NCBI GenBank assembly: GCA_934477125.1
Contig: CAKSOL010000008.1
Span: 1 to 64,000 of the forward strand
Source: an uncultured Eubacteriales bacterium
GTDB taxonomy: Bacteria > Bacillota > Clostridia > Oscillospirales > Acutalibacteraceae
Direction of reading: 5' to 3'
Length of the DNA stretch: 64,000 nt
Position numbers and translations under genes: made by a program. The notes beneath the pieces were generated by a model. The model was not told the origin of the DNA, ran no database searches, and saw nothing but the letters and a program-made list of their open reading frames with translations. The stretch's first letter is position 1; each line of letters begins with the position of its first letter. Below are positions 7,844 through 16,812 of the stretch, piece by piece.

Positions 7844-9775
7844 ATGGACGGTAAAAAGAAATTTTATATAACCACCGCGATAGCCTATACCTCCCGCAAG
7901 CCGCATATCGGCAACGCCTACGATATTGTGCTGGCGGATATGATAGCGCGCTATAAGCGGCAGCGGGGTTACGACGTTTATCTTCAGACCGGCTCGGACG
8001 AGCACGGACAGAAGATAGAGGAATACGCGAAAAACGCAGGAATTTCGCCAAAGGAATATGTTGATAACGTATCTGACCAGATTAAAGCGGTCTGGAACAG
8101 TCTCGATACGAAGTACGACAGATTTATCCGCACAACCGATTCTGACCATGAACGCGCCGTTCAGAAGATATTCAAAAAGCTTTATGAGCAAGGCGACATT
8201 TATAAGGGAACCTACGAGGGAAAATACTGCGTTCCCTGCGAGTCGTTTTTCACACCGTCACAGCTGGTGGACGGTAAATGCCCCGACTGCGGCAGAGCGG
8301 TTACGGACGCTCACGAGGACGCCTATTTCCTGCGCCTTTCAAAGTATCAGGACAGACTTCTCGAATACTATGAGCAGCACCCTGACTTCATTCAGCCGGA
8401 GTCGCGCCGCAACGAGATGATAAATAACTTTTTGAAGCCGGGACTTTCGGATTTATGCGTTTCCCGTTCAAGCTTTAAATGGGGAATACCGGTAGAGTTT
8501 GACCCCGGTCACGTTATCTATGTCTGGATTGACGCGCTTTCAAACTATATAACCGGAATAGGCTATGACCCCGACGGCTCAACCGAACAGTTTGAGCGTC
8601 TCTGGCCTGCTGATTTGCACGTTATCGGAAAGGACATCGTGCGTTTCCATACCATCTACTGGCCGATTATCCTTATGGCGCTGGGGCTTGAGCTGCCGCG
8701 TCAGGTTTTGGGACACCCGTGGGTGCTGGTGGGCGAAGATAAAATGTCCAAATCCAAGGGCAACGTTATCTATGCCGACGACCTTGCCGCCCGTTTCGGG
8801 GCTGACGCAGTCCGCTATTATCTGCTCTCCGAAATTCCGTTCACTCAGGACGGCACCATAACCTACGAGAGCTTTATGAATAAGTATAATACCGACCTTG
8901 CGAACACTCTCGGCAACTTAGTCAACCGAACCGTAGCTATGACCCATAAGTACTTCGGCGGCTCGGTTAAAGCGCCGGCGGCTGAAAACGAAGCCGACCG
9001 CGAGCTGTTTAAAACCGCAGCCGAGACAGTTGAGCGGTATACCGACCGGATGAACGCCTACCGCAGCGCCGAGGCGGTTGACGCGGTTATGAACCTTGCA
9101 AAGCGCTGCAATAAGTATATCGACGAAACAACGCCCTGGTCGCTCGCAAAGGATGAAAACGAGCGTCCGAGGCTTGAAACAGTGCTTTATAATCTGTTGG
9201 AATGTATCCGCCTGCTCGGCGTTTTGCTAAAGCCGATTATTCCGTCAAGCGCAGCCGCGATTGCCGAACAGCTCGGAACCGACTGCGCCGAGGAGACATT
9301 CGGCGCGGTGCGCGAATTTAACGTGGGCGAGGCAAAGCCGCTTTTCGCGAGGGTAGATATTCCCAAGGTTCTTGAGGAGCTTGAGGCAGAGCATAAGGCG
9401 GAGCTTGAAAGGGAGAAAAACGCAAAGCCCGAAAACCTTGTTTCTTTTTCCGAAATCGCGATTGAGGATTTTGCGAAAATAGAGCTGAGAACCGCTGAAA
9501 TTACCGCCTGCGAGCCGGTTAAAAGGGCGAAAAAGCTCTTAAAGCTTACCCTTAACGACGGCTCCGGCGCTCCGCGTACCGTTGTTTCGGGAATTGCGCC
9601 CTGGTATACTCCCGAACAGCTTACCGGGCATACGGTTATCGTTGTTGCAAACCTGAAGCCGGCAAAGCTCTGCGGAGTTGAGTCGAACGGAATGATTCTT
9701 GCGGCGGACGCCGGGGAGAACGATGTCCGGGTTATTTTTGCCGACGGCATACCTGCCGGCAGCCGGGTTCGCTGA
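7844..9775 (+). CDS. metG: methionyl-tRNA synthetase
   Basis: Class I aminoacyl-tRNA synthetase of 643 residues that charges tRNA-Met in the cytosol. The HIGH-type motif is 'KPHIGNAYD'. A knuckle with two Cys pairs ('CVPCESFF' and 'CPDCGR') lies in the connective domain, and the KMSKS loop is at residues 300-305. The helical anticodon-binding domain ends near residue 470. The last 110 residues are the tRNA-binding OB-fold ('FAKIELRTAEITACEPVKRAKKL', shown here only in part as a landmark: 'FAKIELRTAEI'), as in the dimeric enzyme. The stop codon overlaps the tatD start (TGATG), so the two are translationally coupled. Confidence 0.96.
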   Translation: MDGKKKFYITTAIAYTSRKPHIGNAYDIVLADMIARYKRQRGYDVYLQTGSDEHGQKIEEYAKNAGISPKEYVDNVSDQIKAVWNSLDTKYDRFIRTTDSDHERAVQKIFKKLYEQGDIYKGTYEGKYCVPCESFFTPSQLVDGKCPDCGRAVTDAHEDAYFLRLSKYQDRLLEYYEQHPDFIQPESRRNEMINNFLKPGLSDLCVSRSSFKWGIPVEFDPGHVIYVWIDALSNYITGIGYDPDGSTEQFERLWPADLHVIGKDIVRFHTIYWPIILMALGLELPRQVLGHPWVLVGEDKMSKSKGNVIYADDLAARFGADAVRYYLLSEIPFTQDGTITYESFMNKYNTDLANTLGNLVNRTVAMTHKYFGGSVKAPAAENEADRELFKTAAETVERYTDRMNAYRSAEAVDAVMNLAKRCNKYIDETTPWSLAKDENERPRLETVLYNLLECIRLLGVLLKPIIPSSAAAIAEQLGTDCAEETFGAVREFNVGEAKPLFARVDIPKVLEELEAEHKAELEREKNAKPENLVSFSEIAIEDFAKIELRTAEITACEPVKRAKKLLKLTLNDGSGAPRTVVSGIAPWYTPEQLTGHTVIVVANLKPAKLCGVESNGMILAADAGENDVRVIFADGIPAGSRVR

Positions 9776-10539
9776 TGGAGCGGCTTATATTTGACTCTCA
9801 CGCTCATTATGACGACGCGAAGTTCGGCGGCGACCGCGACGCGCTTTTGAGCGGACTGCCCGAAAAGGGTGTTTGCGGAGTTATAACCTGCGGATGCGAC
9901 CTTGCCTCCTCACGTGCGGCGCTGGCGCTTGCGGAAAGGTATGATTATATCTATGCCGCCGTCGGCGTTCATCCCGAAAACCTCGAAAGCAGCGATTTTC
10001 TTCCCGCGCTTGAGAAGCTTTCCGAAAACGGAAAATGCGTTGCGATAGGTGAAATCGGGCTTGATTATTATTGGGACCGCGAGCATAAGGCGGAGCAGCT
10101 TGAGACCTTTGAAAAGCAGCTGATTTTAGCGAACAAGCTGGGACTTCCGGTTATTGTTCACGACCGCGACGCTCATTCCGACACTCTTGAGCTGCTTAAA
10201 AAGCACCGTCCGCAGGGGGTTGTTCATTGCTTTTCGGGAAGCCCGGAAACGGCGGAGGAAATTCTCAGAATAGGAATGTATATCGGCGTCGGCGGAGTTA
10301 TAACCTTTAAAAACGCCCGCCGCCTGCCTGAGGCTGTATGTAAAATTCCGGCGGAAAGGCTGCTTGTGGAAACCGACTGTCCCTATCTTGCGCCCGAACC
10401 GTTTCGCGGAAAACGCTGCGATTCCTCGATGATAAGCCATACCGCGCGGCGGATAGCTGAAATAAGGAATGTCGGCGAGGAGGAAATCTTGCGGCAAACA
10501 AAGGCAAACGCCCAAAAATTATTTTTGAAAAAATTTTAA
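9775..10539 (+). CDS. tatD: TatD family metal-dependent deoxyribonuclease
   Basis: 254-residue TIM-barrel hydrolase. Metal ligands are visible in 'DSHAHYDD' (HxH), 'IGEIGLDYYWD' (Glu), 'VHDRDAHSD' (His), 'HCFSGS' (His) and 'ETDCPYLAPEP' (Asp). The family acts as 3'-5' DNA exonuclease or endonuclease; metG-tatD linkage is common in Firmicutes. It overlaps the metG stop by one base and shares its transcript. The substrate is not known from sequence. Confidence 0.93.
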   Translation: MERLIFDSHAHYDDAKFGGDRDALLSGLPEKGVCGVITCGCDLASSRAALALAERYDYIYAAVGVHPENLESSDFLPALEKLSENGKCVAIGEIGLDYYWDREHKAEQLETFEKQLILANKLGLPVIVHDRDAHSDTLELLKKHRPQGVVHCFSGSPETAEEILRIGMYIGVGGVITFKNARRLPEAVCKIPAERLLVETDCPYLAPEPFRGKRCDSSMISHTARRIAEIRNVGEEEILRQTKANAQKLFLKKF

Positions 10540-10601
10540 TATTCAGGTATAATCGCCCCGTTTTCAGCAGAGAATATCAGCGGAAAGCGGGGTGATTTTT
10601 C

Positions 10602-10736
10602 ATGTCCGAGCGTCAGCAGAATAATCAGAACAAGAACAACCAGAACAATCAGAATAAAAACAACCAGAACCAGAATCAAAATCAGAATCAGAATCAGAAC
10701 GAACAGGACCGCAATTTCAATAACAACAATCGCTGA
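10602..10736 (+). CDS. Asn/Gln-rich microprotein (44 aa)
   Basis: A 44-codon gene with GGGGTGAT ahead of the ATG at 10602, 62 bases after tatD. It begins MSERQQ and continues with alternating Asn and Gln, interrupted by a few Lys, then 'NEQDRNFNNNNR' and a stop. Codons for Asn and Gln both vary (AAC/AAT, CAG/CAA), which supports selection on the protein rather than a simple DNA repeat. A hairpin terminator follows 34 bases later. Some spore-core (SASP-like) and coat proteins are rich in these residues and the genome sporulates, so a spore role is possible; this is inference. I do not recognise a named family. Confidence 0.6.
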   Translation: MSERQQNNQNKNNQNNQNKNNQNQNQNQNQNQNEQDRNFNNNNR

Positions 10737-10770
10737 TTTTGAAAATGGAATTTTAACAGTTCCGAAAAAA

Positions 10771-10812
10771 CACGGTATGAGCGGAAACCGACCGTTCATA
10801 CCGTGCCTTTTT
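10771..10812. terminator. bidirectional terminator
   Basis: Hairpin with stem CACGGTATGA (10771-10780) pairing with TCATACCGTG (10796-10805) and an inner pairing. T-runs follow on both strands, serving the tatD/microprotein run on plus and the ABC transporter on minus. Confidence 0.85.
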
Positions 10813-10829
10813 AACTATATATTTTATTC

Positions 10830-11567
10830 TTAAAGAACCTTGCTCAAAAAGTCCTTGAGACGGGGGCTTTCGGGAGAAGCAAAAATTTGCTCCGGAGTTC
10901 CCTCCTCGTTGATAATTCCCTCGTCGATAAACAGAACCCTGTCGGCAACCTCGCGCGCAAAGCCCATTTCGTGAGTAACGACCGCCATAGTCATTCCCTC
11001 GGCGGCAAGGTCCTTCATAACGCCTAAAACCTCGCCGACCATTTCCGGGTCAAGCGCGCTCGTCGGCTCGTCAAAAAGCATAACGTCGGGATTCATACAA
11101 AGCGCGCGGACAATAGCGACGCGCTGCTTCTGACCGCCCGAAAGCTGATTGGGGTAGGAATTGGCTCTGTCCGCAAGACCTACTCTTGCGAGCAGCTCCA
11201 TCGCCTTGCTTTCCGCCTCCTCCTTAGAGAGCTTTAAAAGCTTTATGGGAGCTAAGGTCATATTATGCAGAACCGTCATATGCGGAAAAAGGTTGAACTG
11301 CTGAAAAACCATTCCCATCTTCATTCTGTGGCGGTTGATATCAACCTTAGGGTCGGTTATATCGATTCCCTCAAAGAAAATCTGACCGCTGGTCGGCGTT
11401 TCAAGCAGGTTCAGGCAGCGCAGAAAGGTCGATTTTCCGCTTCCGGACGCGCCTATTATAACAACGACCTCGCCGCGGTGGATTTCGGTCGAAATTCCCT
11501 TTAAAACCTCGTTTTTTCCAAAGGATTTTCTGAGATCCTTAACCTCGATAAGCGTTTCAGCGTTCAC
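10830..11567 (-). CDS. polar amino-acid ABC transporter, ATPase
   Basis: 245-residue ATPase that drives uptake through the membrane permease encoded just upstream. Motifs: Walker A 'GASGSGKST', signature 'LSGGQKQR', Walker B 'VMLFDEPTSALD', and the H-loop in 'VVTHEMG'. The length and sequence match the GlnQ/HisP group for polar amino acids. It overlaps the permease gene by 11 bases and is last in the minus-strand order binding protein, permease, ATPase. The substrate (glutamine, cystine, arginine or histidine) cannot be told from sequence. Confidence 0.94.
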   Translation of the reverse strand: MNAETLIEVKDLRKSFGKNEVLKGISTEIHRGEVVVIIGASGSGKSTFLRCLNLLETPTSGQIFFEGIDITDPKVDINRHRMKMGMVFQQFNLFPHMTVLHNMTLAPIKLLKLSKEEAESKAMELLARVGLADRANSYPNQLSGGQKQRVAIVRALCMNPDVMLFDEPTSALDPEMVGEVLGVMKDLAAEGMTMAVVTHEMGFAREVADRVLFIDEGIINEEGTPEQIFASPESPRLKDFLSKVL

Positions 11568-12267
11568 TCTTTCTCAGCCTCTTTTCCAGCAAATTAAGCA
11601 AAAATGTTGCAAACAAAACCAAAATAAGATATACCGCCGCAAGGGTTATATAGGGAACAAAGGTGGTATAGTTCTTGGAAACTATCGCGCGGGTTGCGCG
11701 GGTGAGGTCGAAAACGGTTATAAAGCCTGCAACCGAGGTCTCCTTTATCATAACGATAAACTCGTTTCCGAGGGCGGGGAGAATATTCTTTATCGCCTGC
11801 GGAAGAATAATTTTGCTCATCGTTGAGGAATAATTAAGACCGAGCGAACGCCCTGCCTCCATTTGTCCGCGGTCAATCGAAAGTATTCCTCCGCGGATAA
11901 TTTCCGCAACATAGGCGCTGCTGTTTATTCCGAAAACCAATATCGCGATAAAAAGCGCCTGGTTCTGATTTCCCTTGAACAAATTTTTCAAAAGGGCATA
12001 ATAGGAAAGCAGCAGCTGAACAATAACCGGCGTTCCTCTTATGACCGTTATATAAACCGTTGCAGCGCCGTTGAGAATTTTAGCGAATATATTCGTCCTC
12101 GGGATAACCTTGAAAACGGCGATAAACGCGCCGAGAACAATACCGAGAACAACCGCAAGCAGAGAAATTTCAAGCGATGACTTCAAGCCGTTCAGCATCA
12201 GCTTGTAGCCTGAATCTGTTATGTATATCTCGTAAAATCTTTCAAAAAAATCAATAATGCCGTTCAA
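11557..12267 (-). CDS. polar amino-acid ABC transporter, permease
   Basis: 236-residue inner-membrane permease of the His/Glu/Gln/Arg family, with about five membrane helices. The cytoplasmic coupling loop is 'EAGRSLGLNYSSTMSKIILPQA' in type; its landmark core is 'EAGRSLGLNY'. Only one permease gene is present, so it probably works as a homodimer with the overlapping ATPase gene. A hairpin lies between it and the binding-protein gene upstream. Confidence 0.93.
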   Translation of the reverse strand: MNGIIDFFERFYEIYITDSGYKLMLNGLKSSLEISLLAVVLGIVLGAFIAVFKVIPRTNIFAKILNGAATVYITVIRGTPVIVQLLLSYYALLKNLFKGNQNQALFIAILVFGINSSAYVAEIIRGGILSIDRGQMEAGRSLGLNYSSTMSKIILPQAIKNILPALGNEFIVMIKETSVAGFITVFDLTRATRAIVSKNYTTFVPYITLAAVYLILVLFATFLLNLLEKRLRKSER

Positions 12268-12291
12268 ATCATCACATCCTGTTTATAGGCA

Positions 12292-12321
12292 AATGCACCG
12301 CCCGAATTCAGACGGTGCATT
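12292..12321 (-). terminator. intercistronic hairpin after the binding-protein gene
   Basis: AATGCACCG (12292-12300) pairs with CGGTGCATT (12313-12321). It sits between the binding-protein gene and the permease gene. No strong T-run follows, so it probably stabilises or partly terminates the binding-protein mRNA and lets that protein be made in excess. Confidence 0.6.
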
Positions 12322-12336
12322 GTTTTGCTGAGGCAA

Positions 12337-13134
12337 TTATTCAGCTATTTTGTACTTCTTGAGAAGCTCGTCAATCTTACCCTCGTCCTTAAGAGCCTTC
12401 AGAGCGTCGTTTACCTTTTTAACCATTTCGCTGTCGCCCTTCTTTACGGCGATACCGTATTCCTCAACAGTCAGGTCAACGTCAACGACCTTAACTGCGT
12501 CAGCGTTCTGAGCGGCAGCTTCCTTTGCAACGCTGTCGTCCATTATGATGGCGTTGATAACGCCGTTTTTCATATCCTCGATAGCAAGACTTACGTTATC
12601 GTAAACCTTAACGGTTGCTCCGTCAATCTTCTTGAAACCCCATTCATCGTCGCCCTCGGCATAAGCCTGACCGGTAAAGCCGGAGCAAACGCCTATGGTC
12701 TGGTTTTTAAGCTGGTCGTCAAGCTCTTCCTTGGTTGTGCCGGTGTAGTGAGTGTCGTCCTTGCCGACAATCAGAATCTGAGCGGCGCCGGAATAGTAAG
12801 CGTCAGAAAAGTCAACCGATTTTTTACGCTTGGCGTTTATTGTAAGACCGGAGGCTGCAACATCGCAGGTTCCCTGCTCAACAGCGGCGACAACGCCGTC
12901 AAACTCCATATTGTCAATCTTAACATCGTCATAGCCCATCTTTTCGGCGACCGCCTTGATAAGGTCGATATCAAAGCCGGTTGCATTTCCGTCCTTATCG
13001 AGATACTCGAACGGTTCAAACTCCGCATTGGTCGCAACTGTTAAAACGTTACCTTTTTTTGAGCCGCAGCCGGCAAAGGCTGCCAGCATCAGCATTGCAA
13101 GAGCCAATGCCGAAACTTTCTTTAAAATCTTCAT
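12337..13134 (-). CDS. polar amino-acid ABC transporter, substrate-binding lipoprotein
   Basis: 265 residues. The N terminus has a lipoprotein signal with lipobox 'LAAFAGC', so the mature protein is anchored outside the membrane at Cys23. The fold is a type-II periplasmic binding protein of the amino-acid group ('ATNAEFEPFEYLDKDG' near the start, then 'GFDIDLIKAVAEKMG' and 'DVAASGLTI'). It is the first gene of the transporter operon, has its own good promoter and is followed by an intercistronic hairpin. Confidence 0.94.
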   Translation of the reverse strand: MKILKKVSALALAMLMLAAFAGCGSKKGNVLTVATNAEFEPFEYLDKDGNATGFDIDLIKAVAEKMGYDDVKIDNMEFDGVVAAVEQGTCDVAASGLTINAKRKKSVDFSDAYYSGAAQILIVGKDDTHYTGTTKEELDDQLKNQTIGVCSGFTGQAYAEGDDEWGFKKIDGATVKVYDNVSLAIEDMKNGVINAIIMDDSVAKEAAAQNADAVKVVDVDLTVEEYGIAVKKGDSEMVKKVNDALKALKDEGKIDELLKKYKIAE

Positions 13135-13181
13135 TATTAAAATCTCCTTTTGCGTTGCCGCATTGTTTTTTCGTTGAACGT

Positions 13182-13210
13182 ATTATAGCATACCCTATGC
13201 ATAAATGCAA
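13182..13210 (-). promoter_or_regulatory. sigma-A promoter for the amino-acid transporter
   Basis: Reading the minus strand, TTGCAT (13205-13210) and TATAAT (13182-13187) are spaced by 17 bases and end 48 bases before the binding-protein start. A nearly ideal match. Confidence 0.8.
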
Positions 13211-13338
13211 GCACTTTTTTGAAAAATAATTCACAAAGAAAGGTTAAAATGCACTATAAACCTTGTAAACAACGGATAAAACGCATAAAAGGAAAGAATA
13301 AATATGCAAGATTGATGAATATTTGCATATCGGTATTC

Positions 13339-13719
13339 CTATAAAATATGGTCAAGCCTCAGCTGCTGCTCCCCGACTATTTCTCCCATAATCCGCCGCG
13401 CCTCTGAACAGTCGGCTAAGGCGTCGTCGCCGGAGCCGTTTTGCAGCTGCTCGGAGATGCGGCTTATTATAAGCAGAGCGTCCTCGTAGCGGCCGTGATT
13501 TGTGAAAACGGCGAGCAGGGTCCTTTTAGAGCGCCAGTAGCCCTCAAGCGATTTCGCGTAATCCGCCGCCGCTTTCTCATCCTTTTCGCTGATTGCCTCC
13601 TCGCAGCTTTCAAGCAGACCTGCCGCCTTTCTTTCAACTGCGGCAACGGTTCTGTTTCCTGCGATACACACGCCTATAACGGTACAAAAAAGTATCGCGG
13701 CGGCTATAAGTCTTTTCAT
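13339..13719 (-). CDS. DUF4363 family protein
   Basis: 126 residues, one N-terminal membrane segment or uncleaved signal ('LIAAAILFCTVIGVCIAG'), then a helical extracytoplasmic domain with repeated Ala/Glu/Lys helices. It matches my memory of DUF4363, which is often next to a DUF421 gene in clostridia. It overlaps the DUF421 gene by four bases, so the two are co-translated. Function unknown; probably a partner of the DUF421 membrane protein. Confidence 0.75.
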   Translation of the reverse strand: MKRLIAAAILFCTVIGVCIAGNRTVAAVERKAAGLLESCEEAISEKDEKAAADYAKSLEGYWRSKRTLLAVFTNHGRYEDALLIISRISEQLQNGSGDDALADCSEARRIMGEIVGEQQLRLDHIL

Positions 13720-14402
13720 TTGCTCCGTCCGTCTCCTTTTTTAACTACTATATTTGTGTTGCCGAACCGGTCAAGAGTCATCATAAAAATATCGTCCGGA
13801 TAAAGCCCGGAGCCTGAAAGGATTTTATAAAGATTATTCCTTTCGAGCTGCAGAGAGCGCAGGGATTCGTCAACAATCCGCCCGTCCGATATAACCGGCA
13901 GCGGCAGACCGTCCGGCTTTTGATTTGCGCCGATGTCGCCCGCCGTTGCGCCGCGATGCTCGCTTTTCAGCAGAACGCTGAGATTTCCGTTGACCTCCAG
14001 AACGGCATAAGCCACGGTCGATATATCGAAAACATCCTGCCCCCGCAGCAGCTCTATAAGGTCGATAACGGTCATTCTTACCCGGCGCATTGCGTGCTGG
14101 TCAACCTCTCCGTTTTTTATAACAACGGCTGACCGGCCGCTCAGAGCCTTCCGGACGAAAAAGCTTTTCATAGCTAAAACCGAAAGAAGAATTTCCATAA
14201 CAACCAGCATAAAAATCGCTATTATTCCGCTTGCAATAGGCTGATTGACGTCCTGAAGCGGAATGGCGGCTATTTCGGATATCAGCAGGGTTATAACAAG
14301 CTCTCCCGGCTGCATATCGCCTATCTGCCGCTTTCCCATAAGTCTCAGACCGAGAACGACGAAAATATAAAGAATAACTGTTCTGAACAGTACTGCTGGC
14401 AT
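13716..14402 (-). CDS. DUF421 (YetF-like) membrane protein
   Basis: 228 residues with about three N-terminal membrane helices, including the typical 'GLRLMGKRQIGDMQPGELV' (core 'LMGKRQIGDMQP') and the 'LLISEIAAIPLQD' helix. The cytosolic part has 'RSAVVIKNGEV' and the helix 'LIELLRGQDVFDISTVAYAVLE'. YetF proteins of Bacillus are linked to spore and envelope functions, but the activity is not established. First gene of a two-gene unit with the DUF4363 gene. Confidence 0.88.
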   Translation of the reverse strand: MPAVLFRTVILYIFVVLGLRLMGKRQIGDMQPGELVITLLISEIAAIPLQDVNQPIASGIIAIFMLVVMEILLSVLAMKSFFVRKALSGRSAVVIKNGEVDQHAMRRVRMTVIDLIELLRGQDVFDISTVAYAVLEVNGNLSVLLKSEHRGATAGDIGANQKPDGLPLPVISDGRIVDESLRSLQLERNNLYKILSGSGLYPDDIFMMTLDRFGNTNIVVKKGDGRSK

Positions 14403-14473
14403 TTTAAAATCACCCGTTTTTTATTATTGCCTGAACCGCGCGGACAAATACGGCGTAAGGTAAATAAATTTGA

Positions 14474-14515
14474 CGAAAAAACAGCGCACCCGGGGCGGAA
14501 AGCCCTGAATGCGCT
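14474..14515 (-). terminator. thrS terminator
   Basis: On the minus strand AGCGCATTCAGGGC pairs with the segment ending CCCGGGTGCGCT, followed by six T. It lies 33 bases after the thrS stop. Confidence 0.85.
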
Positions 14516-14547
14516 TTAACAATAAAATATTTATACCGTTTTCTGCA

Positions 14548-16494
14548 TTATTTTATAACTCTGCTGTTTGTTTCCTCAACGGCACGGTTTATGAAATCGG
14601 CGAGCGGCATTGAGCCGAGGTCGCCGTTTTCTCCGCGCTCGCGTACCGAAACGCAGCCGCTTTCGGCTTCGGCGTCGCCTATTATCAGCATATAAGGCAC
14701 CTTTTCAAGCCTTGCTTCGCGGATTTTATAGCCTATTTTCTCGTTGCGGTAATCAACGTCCGTCCTGATACCCTTTTCCTCAAGACTGCGCTTTACCTGC
14801 TCGGCATAATCGTGGTGCCGGTCGGCTATCGGGAGAACCGTTACCTGCGTCGGAGCGAGCCACATCGGGAATGCGCCGGCGTATTTTTCAATAAGCAGCG
14901 CAAGAGTGCGTTCGTAGCAGCCTATCGAGGTACGGTGAATGATATAGGGATTTTTCTTTGAGCCGTCGCGGTCGGTATATTCCATTCCGAACTTCTCGGC
15001 AAGCATCTGGTCTATCTGAATGGTAATCAGGGTGTCCTCCTTGCCGAAAACATTCTTTATCTGAATGTCGAGCTTGGGTCCGTAGAACGCGGCCTCGCCT
15101 ATACCTACTTTATAAGGAATTTCGAGGTGGTTCAGGATTTTTTCCATTATGCCCTGCGCCTCGTCCCATTGCTCGGGAGTACCTATATATTTATCGCGGT
15201 CATTGGGGTCCCACTGCGAGAAACGGTAGGAAACATCCTCGTAAAGACCGAGGGTTTTAAGCATATAGATGGCAAGCTCCAGGCAGCTGCGGAATTCCTG
15301 TTCAAGCTGCTCCGGCAGGCACATAAGGTGTCCCTCGGAAATGGTGAACTGGCGGACGCGTATAAGACCGTGCATTTCTCCGGAGTCCTCATTGCGGAAA
15401 AGGGTAGAGGTCTCGTCGTAGCGCAGAGGTAAATCCCTGTAAGAGCGCGGGCGGTTAAGATAAGCCTGATACTGGAACGGGCAGGTCATCGGGCGCAGGG
15501 CAAAGCATTCCTTTGTTTCGTCCTGAGGGTCTCCGAGAACAAACATACCGTCAAGATAATGGTCCCAATGCCCCGAAAGCTTGTAAAGCTCGCGCTTAGC
15601 CATATAGGGCGTTTTTGTCAGCTGCCAGCCGCGGCGGTATTCCTCATCCTCAACAAAGCGCTGCAAAATCTGAATAACCTTTGCACCCTTCGGCAGCAAT
15701 ATCGGCAGTCCCTGACCGATAATGTCAACCGTTGTGAAATATCCGAGGTCTCTGCCTATCTTGTTGTGGTCGCGCTTGCGCGCCTCCTCAACTGCGGCTA
15801 AATGCTCCTCGAGAGCGCTCGCTTTCGGGAACGCCGTTCCGTAAACCCGGCAGAGCATTTTTTTGGAGGAGTCGCCGTGCCAGTAAGCGCCGGTAGCCGA
15901 GGTCAGCTTAAACGCCTTTACCGCGCCGGTGCTCATAAGGTGCGCCCCGGCGCAGAGGTCGGTAAACTCGCCCTGTCTGTAAAAGCTTATCTCCTCGCCG
16001 TCGGGCAGGTTTTCAACAAGCTCAACCTTATAAGGCTCATCCTTCTCCTTAAAAAATTCTATCGCCTCGCCGCGCGTCATAGTGAACCGCTCAAGAGGCA
16101 GATTTTCCTTAACGATTTTTTTCATCTCCGCCTCGATTTTTTCAAGGTCTGCGGTGGTGAATTTTTCTTCAAGGTCAAAATCGTAGTAAAATCCGTCGTC
16201 AACGGCAGGTCCTATCGTGAGCTTTGCGTGCGGATAAAGACGCTTTACCGCCTGAGCCATAATATGAGAGGCGGTGTGGCGGAAGGTGCGGCGGCCGAAA
16301 TCGTCGTCAAACGTCAGTATTTCAAGCGAACAATCGCTGTCAAGAACGGTTCGCAGGTCGGCGTTTTCGCCGTTTATCTTAGCGGCGCAGGCGGCGCGCG
16401 CAAGTCCCGCGCTTATAGCCGCGGCTGCGTCATACGCCGTTCCTCCCGCCTCGCGTTCCAGAACCGAGCCGTCCTTTAAAGTAATTTTAATCAT
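14548..16494 (-). CDS. thrS: threonyl-tRNA synthetase
   Basis: Class II synthetase of 648 residues that charges tRNA-Thr in the cytosol. Domains in order: TGS ('ITLKDGSVLEREAGGTAYDA'), the editing-type second domain with 'HTASHIMAQAVKRLYP', the catalytic core with motif 2 around 'RYDETSTLFRNE', zinc ligands in 'MTCPFQYQAY' and 'EMHGLIRVRQF', and a C-terminal anticodon-binding domain starting near 'APTQVTVLPI'. Transcription is controlled by a T-box leader directly upstream. The ATG has AAGGAGGAA at good spacing. Confidence 0.97.
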   Translation of the reverse strand: MIKITLKDGSVLEREAGGTAYDAAAAISAGLARAACAAKINGENADLRTVLDSDCSLEILTFDDDFGRRTFRHTASHIMAQAVKRLYPHAKLTIGPAVDDGFYYDFDLEEKFTTADLEKIEAEMKKIVKENLPLERFTMTRGEAIEFFKEKDEPYKVELVENLPDGEEISFYRQGEFTDLCAGAHLMSTGAVKAFKLTSATGAYWHGDSSKKMLCRVYGTAFPKASALEEHLAAVEEARKRDHNKIGRDLGYFTTVDIIGQGLPILLPKGAKVIQILQRFVEDEEYRRGWQLTKTPYMAKRELYKLSGHWDHYLDGMFVLGDPQDETKECFALRPMTCPFQYQAYLNRPRSYRDLPLRYDETSTLFRNEDSGEMHGLIRVRQFTISEGHLMCLPEQLEQEFRSCLELAIYMLKTLGLYEDVSYRFSQWDPNDRDKYIGTPEQWDEAQGIMEKILNHLEIPYKVGIGEAAFYGPKLDIQIKNVFGKEDTLITIQIDQMLAEKFGMEYTDRDGSKKNPYIIHRTSIGCYERTLALLIEKYAGAFPMWLAPTQVTVLPIADRHHDYAEQVKRSLEEKGIRTDVDYRNEKIGYKIREARLEKVPYMLIIGDAEAESGCVSVRERGENGDLGSMPLADFINRAVEETNSRVIK

Positions 16495-16527
16495 TGATAA
16501 TTCCTCCTTGCATTTTTAAGGCTTTCG

Positions 16528-16777
16528 GGGAAAAGCAAAAAGCCCCGCCCCGCAAAAAGCGGGACGGGACTTCAAAAAAAGTCTCGCGGTTCCACCCGGT
16601 TTCCGCCCTCAGGCGGCACTCGAAAACCCTTAACGCGGGAAACGGCTGTGTTTTTTACCCACAGCGGCTCAAAAGGCGGTATGTTCACCCGTTGTGTCAA
16701 TACGCGGCTTTCAGCCGGCGACCGCGCTCTCTTTCAATGGTAAAACGGACTACTTTCCTTTTTCAAAGCCTTTATAC
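16528..16777 (-). promoter_or_regulatory. T-box riboswitch (threonine) with its terminator
   Basis: Read on the minus strand, the leader carries the conserved T-box GGGTGGAACCGCGAG (16583-16597). A GC-rich terminator follows (stem 16541-16571, T-run 16535-16540), ending about 35 bases before thrS. Stem I begins near the AGTAGTCCG segment. A plausible specifier is ACA within GTGAACATACC (near 16678-16688), a Thr codon. Uncharged tRNA-Thr would pair with the specifier and the T-box bulge and prevent termination. The family assignment is certain from the T-box; the specifier position is inferred. Confidence 0.92.
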
Positions 16778-16783
16778 AATAAT

Positions 16784-16812
16784 ATGATACATCGGCGAGG
16801 TTGGTTTGTCAA
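16784..16812 (-). promoter_or_regulatory. promoter of the T-box-thrS transcript
   Basis: On the minus strand TTGACA (16807-16812) and TATCAT (16784-16789) are separated by exactly 17 bases. The -35 lies within the last codons of the asp23 gene. Confidence 0.8.

Noticed and set aside
10615..10710. CAG/AAT-rich stretch that looks like a microsatellite or CRISPR-like repeat
   Set aside because: No spacer-repeat pattern; codons vary and the frame is a small Asn/Gln protein.
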